From assembly GCA_041398705.1 (NCBI GenBank), contig JAWKUI010000007.1, forward strand, positions 62,001-126,000: a DNA stretch of 64,000 bases. Direction: 5' to 3'. Every line of letters begins with the position of its first letter. Position 1 is the stretch's first letter. The notes beneath the pieces were generated by a model, which was given only the letters and a program-made list of their open reading frames with translations, ran no database searches and had not been told where the DNA came from. This document shows, piece by piece, positions 20,200 to 27,231 of this stretch. This DNA comes from NORP259 sp041398705 (GTDB lineage: Bacteria > Planctomycetota > UBA1135 > GCA-002686595). The position numbers and the translations under genes are program-made.

Positions 20200-21090
20200 A
20201 TGACCGCCGTAACCGCCCGCTCCCACGGGGCTAGAACTGCGCGCATCCGCACGATCCGGGACAGTCCCCCGACCCTGCCGCTTCTCCCCCCAGCCATTTT
20301 GAAAGCCGCTCTACCGCTCTTGTTGGCGTTCGTCGCCGCATGCCAATCCAACGGATCCGCCAAGCAACCCGAACTCGCTGCCCTGACTTGCCAGTCCCGC
20401 TTCCCGGTGCAATACGAAGGGGGGGTGCACGTGGCGGAAGCCACCGTCTCCACCCCGGTCCAGGGGATCGGTGGCGGCGACCCCAAAGCCCCACAGGTCA
20501 CCGTGTCCGTCCAGGTGATCGATCTGCCCGCCGCCCTGCTGGATCAGATCCTACCCCGGACCACGGATGAAGCCTTGTACGGCTGGTGCATCGAATCCAC
20601 CGCCTGGCGCGAAACCATCGAACCCCTGCTCGAGCGCGGACTCGCCAGCGTGATCGAAAGCCCCAAGCTGACGCTTGGCATGGATCCCCGCGGGGTGCAA
20701 GGCGGTGAGGTCCAGATCCTCGACCGCAGCGCGTACATCAAGGGCTTCCAAGTGGATCGCACCACCCAGGGGCAGATCGTCGACCCCCTGATCGATGTGC
20801 TCGACCAGGGAATCGGCTTGTTCGTCGCCGTGGCGCCGGCCGAAGGTTCCAACGCGTATGCGCTCCATTGCACCTTGACCACCCAGGAACTCGCCGCAAA
20901 GACCCAGACCCGGGTACGGATCGCCAAGAGAGCCTTGCCGGTCGAAATGGAGATCCCGGTGGTCTTCCGCGAGGTCCTGAACGGCACCGCGACGCTGCCG
21001 GCGGGCTCGATGGCCGTCCTGCCGCCCCTCGACCGCGAGAATGGGCACCGCTGGATCACCTGCCTGCAGGTGTCCCCAGCCAACCCCTGA
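20200..21090 (+). CDS. Lipoprotein with a secretin-like segment
   Basis: 296 residues from the ATG at 20200, but a TTG at 20299 would give a compact lipoprotein signal (LKAALPLLLAFVAAC) and may be the real start. The lipobox is VAAC. After it come VTVSVQVIDLPAALLDQ, VIESPKLTLGMD and a motif at about 178-209 (AYIKGFQVD then QIVDPLIDVLDQGIGLFV). That motif recurs without gaps in the HEAT-type protein at 39459. The layout recalls the beta-rich segment of secretin-type proteins, but there is no pore domain and the protein is short. Function unknown. Divergent from the permease, with its own terminus before pntA. Confidence 0.6.
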   Translation: MTAVTARSHGARTARIRTIRDSPPTLPLLPPAILKAALPLLLAFVAACQSNGSAKQPELAALTCQSRFPVQYEGGVHVAEATVSTPVQGIGGGDPKAPQVTVSVQVIDLPAALLDQILPRTTDEALYGWCIESTAWRETIEPLLERGLASVIESPKLTLGMDPRGVQGGEVQILDRSAYIKGFQVDRTTQGQIVDPLIDVLDQGIGLFVAVAPAEGSNAYALHCTLTTQELAAKTQTRVRIAKRALPVEMEIPVVFREVLNGTATLPAGSMAVLPPLDRENGHRWITCLQVSPANP

Positions 21091-21244
21091 CCGGATTCCC
21101 GCGCCTGCCCCTGGGCCGGGCTCCCGGGCTGCCGGGGGCCCTTCCCGTCCTATCTTTCGGCCCTAGGCCTTCCTAAGATGGGCCCGGAATCGGCGGCCCC
21201 GAGGCCTGCCGGTGCACTTTCCGTTGCAACAGAAGGCAGGCAGT

Positions 21245-22804
21245 ATGCGAGTTGGCGTACCCAGCGAAATCGCCCCCGGCGAGAAGCGCGTGGCTCTCAG
21301 CCCCGATGGGGTGGCCAAGCTGAAGAAGCTTGGATACGAGGTACTGGTCGAAGCAGGCGCCGGTGGCGGCGCCAACTTCGACGACCACGAGTACATCGAG
21401 AAGGGCGCGGAGATCGCCCCCAGCGCGGAAGAGCTCTGGAAGAACTCGGACATCGTGCTCAAGGTCTCGGTGCCCACCCGCCATCCGATCCTCAAGCAGC
21501 ACGAGGCGGACCTGATGACCGCCGACAAGTGTCTGATCGGTTTCATCTGGCCCGCGCAGAACAGCGAGTTGATGGACCGGCTGAAGGAGACCGGCGGCAC
21601 CGTGCTTTCGATGGACTGCATCCCGCGCATCAGCCGGGCGCAGAACTTCGACGCCCTGTCGACCATGGCCAACATCGCCGGCTACCGCGCGGTGATCGAG
21701 TCGAGCCAACACTTCGGTCGCTTCTTCACCGGCCAGATCACCGCCGCCGGCAAGGTACCGCCCGCCAAGGTCATGGTGATCGGCGCCGGCGTGGCGGGCC
21801 TCGCCGCGATCGGCACGGCCGTGGGCCTCGGCGCCATCGTGCGCGCCTTCGACACCCGCCCCGAGGTCAAGGAGCAGGTGGAATCGATGAACGCCGAATT
21901 CCTCGAACTCGAGTTCGAAGAAGACGGCTCGGGTGAGGGCGGTTACGCCAAGGTGATGAGCAAGGAGTTCATCGACGCCGAGATGGCTTTGTTCATGGAG
22001 CAGGCCCAGGAAGTCGACATCATCATCACCACCGCGCTTATCCCCGGCAAACCGGCGCCGAAACTGATCACCGAGGAGATGGTCAAGGCGATGAAACCCG
22101 GCAGCGTGATCGTCGACCTGGCCGCGGAGCAGGGCGGCAACTGCGCCTGCACCAAACCCGGCGAGGTCGTCAAAGCCCACGGGGTTAGCGTGGTCGGCTA
22201 CACCGACTTCCCCTCCTGGATGGCGGCGCAATCGAGCACCCTCTACTCGAACAACCTCTGCAACCTGATGGGCGCGCTGACGCCCGGCAAGGACGGCAAG
22301 ATCGTGGTCGACATGGAGGACGAGGTCATCCGCGGCGCCACGGTCATCGAAAAGGGCAAGATCACCTGGCCCGCTCCGCCCCCGCGCCTGTCGGCCGCCC
22401 CCAAGGGCGCCGCCGCCGCCCAGCCGGTCGCCGCCCCCGTGGCCGCCGCGAAGGGCCCCTCCGCCGACGCCCGTGCCTACACCACGGTGGCGCTGTTGGC
22501 CCTCGTCATCCTGGCCGTGGGCCAGGTCGCCCCCGAGGGTTTCCTGCGCCAACTGGTCACCTTCGTGCTCGCCTGCTTCCTCGGCTGGCAAGTGGTCTGG
22601 AACGTGACCCCGGCCCTGCACACCCCGCTGATGAGCGTCACCAACGCGATCAGCGGCATCATCGTCATCGGCGCCCTGGTGCAGATGAGCAATCCGTCCG
22701 GCCTGGCCGTGGGCCTGGCCGCCTTCGCGATCCTGATGGCCACCATCAACATCGCCGGGGGCTTCCTCGTCACGCGCCGAATGCTGCGCATGTTCCAACG
22801 CTAG
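21245..22804 (+). CDS. pntA: NAD(P) transhydrogenase subunit alpha
   Basis: 519 residues, the proton-pumping transhydrogenase alpha subunit that binds NAD(H). N-terminal part is alanine-dehydrogenase-like (MRVGVPSEI, EKRVALSPDGVAKLKKLGYE); the nucleotide fold has VMVIGAGVAGLAAIGTA near 178-195. The C-terminal region after about 395 holds an Ala/Pro linker and four membrane helices (TTVALLALVILAVGQV, LVTFVLACFLGWQVVW and two more). So this is the E. coli-type alpha subunit rather than the split alpha1/alpha2 form. The ATG at 21245 was chosen for the conserved MRVGVPSE beginning. pntB follows within 11 bases. Confidence 0.95.
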   Translation: MRVGVPSEIAPGEKRVALSPDGVAKLKKLGYEVLVEAGAGGGANFDDHEYIEKGAEIAPSAEELWKNSDIVLKVSVPTRHPILKQHEADLMTADKCLIGFIWPAQNSELMDRLKETGGTVLSMDCIPRISRAQNFDALSTMANIAGYRAVIESSQHFGRFFTGQITAAGKVPPAKVMVIGAGVAGLAAIGTAVGLGAIVRAFDTRPEVKEQVESMNAEFLELEFEEDGSGEGGYAKVMSKEFIDAEMALFMEQAQEVDIIITTALIPGKPAPKLITEEMVKAMKPGSVIVDLAAEQGGNCACTKPGEVVKAHGVSVVGYTDFPSWMAAQSSTLYSNNLCNLMGALTPGKDGKIVVDMEDEVIRGATVIEKGKITWPAPPPRLSAAPKGAAAAQPVAAPVAAAKGPSADARAYTTVALLALVILAVGQVAPEGFLRQLVTFVLACFLGWQVVWNVTPALHTPLMSVTNAISGIIVIGALVQMSNPSGLAVGLAAFAILMATINIAGGFLVTRRMLRMFQR

Positions 22805-22815
22805 GCGTGATCCCC

Positions 22816-24311
22816 ATGTTTGCACTGCTCTCTGACACCGCGGCCGCTGCCGCGCATACGCCGCTGCTCTCCATGGGCTTCATCCACGCCTGCTACCTGG
22901 TGGCGGGTGTGCTGTTCCTGCTGAGCCTCGGCGGCCTGTCGAGCCAGGAAAGCGCCAAACGCGGCGCGGTCTTCGGCATGGTCGGCATGGCCCTGGCGAT
23001 CGTCGCCACCTTCTTCCTGGTCCAGGTGAACGGCAGCCCGCTCGCCATCGGCATGATGCTGGTGGGCGGCGCGATCGGCCTAGTGCTCGCGAAGAAGGTC
23101 GAGATGACCGCCATGCCGCAACTGGTGGCGATCCTGCACAGCTTCGTGGGTCTGGCGGCCGTCCTGATCGGCTTCGCCAGCTACATGGACACGAGCCACG
23201 CGCTCACCGGCGGCGAACGCCTGGTGCACGAGATCGAGATCTACCTGGGCATCCTGATCGGCGCCGTGACCTTCACCGGTTCGATCGTCGCCTACGGCAA
23301 ACTCGACGGCAAGATCGGCAGCGCCGCACTGACCCTGCCCGGCCGCCACGCCCTCAACATGATCATCGGCCTGATCTGCCTGGGCCTGGGCTGGTACTTC
23401 GTCGGCTCCGAGACCGTGGCTGCCGGCATGATCCCCCTGCTTGTCATGACCGTGCTCGCGTGCCTCTTCGGCATCCACATGGTGATGGCCATCGGCGGCG
23501 CGGATATGCCCGTCGTGATCTCCATGCTCAACAGCTACTCGGGCTGGGCGGCTTCGGCCACCGGCTTCATGCTGTCGAACGACCTGTTGATCATCACCGG
23601 CGCCCTGGTGGGCTCGAGCGGCGCGATCCTCTCGATCATCATGTGCAAGGCGATGAACCGGAAGTTCTGGAGCGTCATCATGGGAGGCTTCGGGAGCACC
23701 GGTGGCTCCGGCAGCTCGTCCTCCGCCGCCGCCCAAGACCAGGGCGAGGTGGTGCCGATCACCGCCGAAGAAACCGCCGACCTGATCCGCCACTCCAAGT
23801 CGATCGTGGTGGTGCCCGGCTACGGCATGGCCGTATCCCACGCCCAACACCCCGTCTCCGAGCTGGCCCGCCGCCTGCGCGCGGCCGGCAAGAAGTTCCA
23901 GTTCGCCATCCACCCGGTGGCCGGCCGCATGCCCGGCCACATGAACGTGCTGCTGGCCGAAGCCAAGGTGCCGTACGACATTGTGCTCGAGATGGACGAG
24001 ATCAACGATGAGCTGGACGAGGTCGATGTGGTCATCGTCATCGGTGCCAACGACATCGTGAACCCCTCGGCCCTCGAAGAACCCGACAGCCCCATCGCGG
24101 GCATGCCCGTGCTCGAAGTGTGGAAGTCCGGCACCGTCATCGTCAGCAAACGCTCGATGGCCACCGGCTACGCCGGCGTGCAAAACCCCCTGTTCTTCAA
24201 GGAGAACACCCGCATGCTGTTCGGCGATGCCAAGAGAGCATCGATGCGATCCTCACCGCGCTCGGCGATATCGGCGCGAGCAAAGGACACAAGCAGACCG
24301 CGGGCGTTTGA
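22816..24311 (+). CDS. pntB: NAD(P) transhydrogenase subunit beta, apparent 3' frameshift
   Basis: Membrane and NADP-binding subunit that works with PntA to reduce NADP using the proton gradient. About nine membrane helices are followed from residue ~310 by the NADP domain: VVVPGYGMAVSHAQHPVSEL, HPVAGRMPGHMNVLLAEA, GANDIVNPSA and SKRSMATGYAGVQN. After MLFGDAK the sequence breaks: one G seems missing near 24234-24236. Restoring it gives ESIDAILTALGDIGASKGHK.. to a TGA at 24309-24311, the expected C-terminus; as written, the frame runs on to 24417 through a palindrome. The ATG at 22816 is the likely start, with a GTG at 22807 as alternative. Confidence 0.9.
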
Positions 24312-24319
24312 TGGGAATT

Positions 24320-24438
24320 GTGTTACGTACGGAAGCAGGTTCAAGTTGTTACATAAATCGCCCAGGGTCGGGCGGGCACTGCCCGCCCGACCCTGGGCGA
24401 TTTATGTAACAACTTGAACCTGCTTCCGTACGTAACAC
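24320..24438. repeat. Palindromic element, copy 4: perfect 59-bp arms
   Basis: A perfect inverted repeat: 59 bases on each side of a single central C at 24379. The outer sequence is gtgttacgtacggaagcagg and the centre is gggca-c-tgccc. The outer 22 bases are related to copies 1-3 (consensus gttacRtacSgaaScaggtt) but the inner half is different. It starts 9 bases after the restored pntB stop and is followed by attccacc, as in copies 1 and 2. Confidence 0.95.
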
Positions 24439-24457
24439 ATTCCACCGGCCCACCCCC

Positions 24458-25381
24458 ATGCCCCACCCCCAGGACCCCCGCGCCGGCATCGCGCAGTTCC
24501 TGTGCCTGCAGGCCGCTCTCGTCCTGCTCTGGTGGTACCTCCTCGCGCATGTTCCAAGTTCACTGCGCTGGTTCCTGCCCGAGGACGTGCCCGCCGAAAC
24601 CTTGCGGTACCTCGCACCAGCCGATCTGCTGTTGCTCGGATTCGGCGCCTTGCCCGTCGCCGGGGTCATCGCACGGCGCCACGCGGCGGGTCCGGCTTTG
24701 GCTTGGGCCTATGGTGGGGCCGTTCTCTACCCCACCGTGATCTGCGTGGCCGCTTCCTTCCGCACCGATCAGGCCTGGCCCGCAGCGGCGTGCATGGGCC
24801 TGATGTCCTTAGCGACCTGGTCGGCGATTTCGATGCTGGGTTTGCCGGGCCAGGAGGCTGCCTGCTTCCGGCCGGCCCCCATGGGCCCCCAGCGCGCCCG
24901 TCGCTTCACCTTTCTCCAGATCGCCGTGTTCTGGTTCGTGTTCCTGGTCCTCGTGCCTCTCGGAGCCCGGGAGGCCATGGCCCATCTCGGCTACAGCGCC
25001 TTCTATCACGGTGGACAGCGTTTCGTTTCCAGCCTCCTGCTGCTCGCAGGCTCCGGGCTCGGCCTGGCCAGCGCATGGACCCTTTCCAGCCACGGCCAAG
25101 GCACGCCCCTGCCCACCGCCACCGCGGCCACCCTGGTGGCACGCGGTCCCTTCGCCTGGGTCCGCAACCCCATGGCCCTGGCGGGTACCCTGCAGATGAT
25201 CGCGGTGGGCTGGGGCCTCGGCACCTGGCCCGTCGTAATCCTCGCCCTGCTGGGCAGCGGCGTCTGGCACTTCTGGGTGCGGCCCCTGGAGGAAGCCGAC
25301 CTCCAGCATCGCTTCGGCGCCTCCTACTCGGACTATCGTTCGCGCACCCCCCTTTGGATTCCGCGTCCGCCCCGTTCCTGA
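24458..25381 (+). CDS. Membrane protein of the isoprenylcysteine/phospholipid methyltransferase family
   Basis: 307 residues with about seven predicted membrane helices. The C-terminal third has the family signature: TLVARGPFAWVRNPMALAGT, then LEEADLQHRFGASYSDYRSR and PLWIPRPPRS, which resembles the (R/G)P(Y/F)xxxRNP and EExxLxxxFGxxYxxYxxxVP motifs of ICMT and NnrU-like methyltransferases using S-adenosylmethionine. The N-terminal half (VLLWWYLLAHVP.. and further helices) has no clear match. Substrate unknown, probably a lipid or membrane-associated thiol. Confidence 0.75.
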   Translation: MPHPQDPRAGIAQFLCLQAALVLLWWYLLAHVPSSLRWFLPEDVPAETLRYLAPADLLLLGFGALPVAGVIARRHAAGPALAWAYGGAVLYPTVICVAASFRTDQAWPAAACMGLMSLATWSAISMLGLPGQEAACFRPAPMGPQRARRFTFLQIAVFWFVFLVLVPLGAREAMAHLGYSAFYHGGQRFVSSLLLLAGSGLGLASAWTLSSHGQGTPLPTATAATLVARGPFAWVRNPMALAGTLQMIAVGWGLGTWPVVILALLGSGVWHFWVRPLEEADLQHRFGASYSDYRSRTPLWIPRPPRS

Positions 25382-25427
25382 TCGGCGCTCCCCGTCACAG
25401 CTGGCCCCATCCCCCGTACCGCCCCCC

Positions 25428-25799
25428 CTGAAGCGCACCCCCCCCCTCGTCTGGATCCTGCGCCTGGTGGCAGCGGGCATCTTCCTCCAGACCCTGTACT
25501 TCAAGTTCACGGGCGCCCCCGAGAGCGTCTGGATCTTCGAACAACTCGGCGCCGAACCCTGTGGCCGCTACGGCTCCGGCGTGGCGGAGCTAATCGCGTC
25601 GATCCTGATCCTCGTGCCCGCCACCACCCGCTACGGAGCGCCGCTCGGCGCAGCGATCATCCTCGGCGCCATCGGCAGCCATCTGACCCGCCTCGGAATC
25701 GAGATCCAAGGCGACGGCGGCCTGCTCTTCGGCCTCGCCGTCACGGAGCTCATCGTCTGCGCATGGCTCGCCTGGCGCCATTGGTCGCGCGGGGCGTGA
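25428..25799 (+). CDS. DoxX-like small membrane protein, probable CTG start
   Basis: About 123 residues if translation begins at the CTG at 25428, giving MKRTPPLVWILRLVAAGIFL, which matches the usual beginning of this DoxX-like family. Alternatives are the GTG at 25449 or 25467. Four membrane helices are predicted. The family-typical FKFTGAPESVWIFEQLG, GVAELIASILILVP and DGGLLFGLAV are present. Role unknown. The TGA stop overlaps the outer edge of palindromic copy 3. Confidence 0.7.
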   Translation: MKRTPPLVWILRLVAAGIFLQTLYFKFTGAPESVWIFEQLGAEPCGRYGSGVAELIASILILVPATTRYGAPLGAAIILGAIGSHLTRLGIEIQGDGGLLFGLAVTELIVCAWLAWRHWSRGA

Positions 25800-25924
25800 A
25801 TAACGTTACATACCGAACCAGGTTCGATCAGTCCCACATCGCGGTACGTGCTTCGCACGTACCGCGAATTGTGGGACGATCGAACCTGGTTCGGTATGTA
25901 ACGTTATTCACGCCCCGCGCGACC
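25783..25924. repeat. Palindromic element, copy 3, with inverted copy of a gene end
   Basis: 142-base inverted repeat, about 69 bases per arm, with tip gtacgtgc-ttc-gcacgtac. Small indels distinguish the arms (tcagtccc against tcgtccc; acatcgcg against acaattcgcg). The outermost 16 bases on the left are the last codons of the DoxX-like gene (WSRGA and stop), and the same sequence recurs inverted on the right (cgccccgcgcgacc). It lies between convergent genes. Confidence 0.94.
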
Positions 25925-25933
25925 CGGGCCCCA

Positions 25934-26998
25934 TCAGAAGGTGAAACTCACCCCATTCGAAAGGTTCGAGTTCCCACCCGCTTCGCGGTGCCAGGCCTGG
26001 AAGTGCCAGGTCTGCCCTTGCGTGATCGCAGGGCTGCCCGTCAACGGCAAACTTGACGGCACATCAAACCCACTGCCGGTGTGCGAGTTACCGACGAGGT
26101 TCTGCAGCACGCCTTGGCCATCGAACAGCCCCAGCGAGTTCATCGGCCCGAGCAGGTTGTAACGGCCGATCTGGTTGCCCACCCCGGACGCCAGGCAGAG
26201 GTGTCCACTTCCTACGGGCACACCCGGATCCTGAACGCCGGTACCCACCAACACATACCCGAACTGCCCCACCGGACCCTGGTTCACTTCCAAGTGCAGG
26301 CCCGAAGGTGCCAGCACATCCGCAACCCCCTCCAAACGCGTGGGCAAACCGGTGGAGTTGGCGTCGGCAGGATCGCAGAAGGTGGTCACTCCCGGGCCCT
26401 CCGGGTTCGTCACCACGTAGAACCCCACGTTCGCCACCACACCCGCCGGGGCGTTCCACTGCACCCAACCGGGGTTGCTGGCGGCTGGATCGCGACCCCA
26501 ACTGAAGTCGCCGCTCGCGCCCACCACCGGCGGATCGAAGTTCGACCACTTGAGCGAACCATTCTGGGTGCCCGGGTGGTAGATCGGCTCGAGCGTACAA
26601 GTGATCGTGCCGGGCACCGGTACGTTCGGCACGGGGAACACGTATTCGGGATCGTAGAACCCGCCGTGGCACTCCAGGTTGTTGATCTGCCCCGTGTACA
26701 GCAGCGTGCCCGGTTCACCGGCAGCCCCGTCATTCGCGTAGATGCGCAGCCGCAGATCGAACTGCGACAGGGGCACGGTCGAGTCCAGGTGCACCCCGAC
26801 CTCGACGACGTTGCGCGGCCCCGAAGCCAGGACGACCTCGTCGCCGACCTCGGCGCCTTCGCTGCAGGTCATGCCCCCACTGTGGTAGGACCCGATGGCG
26901 GTGTTGTTGAAGACCATGACGTTCTGGGCCGCGGCGGCGCCGGCGAAGACGGTGGCGGCCGTCAGGAGGGACAAAGCCCGGTGGGTGATTGTTTGCAT
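25934..26998 (-). CDS. Exported protein with the shared C-terminal domain
   Basis: 354 residues. Signal peptide at about 1-24 (MQTITHRALSLLTAATVFAG then AAAAQ). Residues 25-195 look like a beta-sandwich of the PEP-CTERM/choice-of-anchor kind: NVMVFNNTAIGSYHSGG, DEVVLASGPRNVVEVGVHL, FDLRLRIYANDGAAGEPGTLL and VANVGFYV. Residues about 205-354 are the shared domain (FCDPADANSTG, VGQFGYVLVG, LCLASG, WHFQAWHRE, ending GVSFTF). It is close to the C-terminus of the protein at 14322, more than to the other two. Function unknown. Confidence 0.8.
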   Translation of the reverse strand: MQTITHRALSLLTAATVFAGAAAAQNVMVFNNTAIGSYHSGGMTCSEGAEVGDEVVLASGPRNVVEVGVHLDSTVPLSQFDLRLRIYANDGAAGEPGTLLYTGQINNLECHGGFYDPEYVFPVPNVPVPGTITCTLEPIYHPGTQNGSLKWSNFDPPVVGASGDFSWGRDPAASNPGWVQWNAPAGVVANVGFYVVTNPEGPGVTTFCDPADANSTGLPTRLEGVADVLAPSGLHLEVNQGPVGQFGYVLVGTGVQDPGVPVGSGHLCLASGVGNQIGRYNLLGPMNSLGLFDGQGVLQNLVGNSHTGSGFDVPSSLPLTGSPAITQGQTWHFQAWHREAGGNSNLSNGVSFTF

Positions 26999-27077
26999 GG
27001 GATTCCTCGATGCTTGGAAGGGAGTCCTGGCCTGGGGAGACCCCCGGGAGCCCGGGGCCGGCCATCACCCAAGCCTA

Positions 27078-27094
27078 TGAGAGTCTGACTCTCA
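27078..27094. promoter_or_regulatory. 17-base palindrome, possible operator
   Basis: tgagagtc-t-gactctca is an exact palindrome 80 bases upstream of the start at 26998. It has the size of a dimeric repressor site but no bound factor can be named; it could also be a chance hairpin. Confidence 0.3.
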
Positions 27095-27161
27095 AGCAAC
27101 CGACAAAACCCGGAATCCCGCCCCGATGGGACCGGAACCGCCCCTGAGAGGCCCTAGAACG

Positions 27162-27196
27162 GCCGCGGCCCGCCCCAGATCGGGGCGGGCCGCGGC
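27162..27196 (-). terminator. Terminator hairpin of the exported protease gene
   Basis: A perfect 15-bp stem (gccgcggcccgcccc / ggggcgggccgcggc) with a 5-base loop, 36 bases after the stop at 27232. Confidence 0.65.
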
Positions 27197-27231
27197 GCTC
27201 TGGACCCTTCGCAGGCCCCTGACATCGAGTC

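Noticed and set aside
24341..24550. Short open frames crossing the perfect palindrome
   Set aside because: They arise because both strands of a palindrome read alike; none resembles a protein.
16208..25924. CRISPR array as explanation for the repeated palindromes
   Set aside because: Copies are kilobases apart, palindromic throughout and not regularly spaced; no cas genes are visible.
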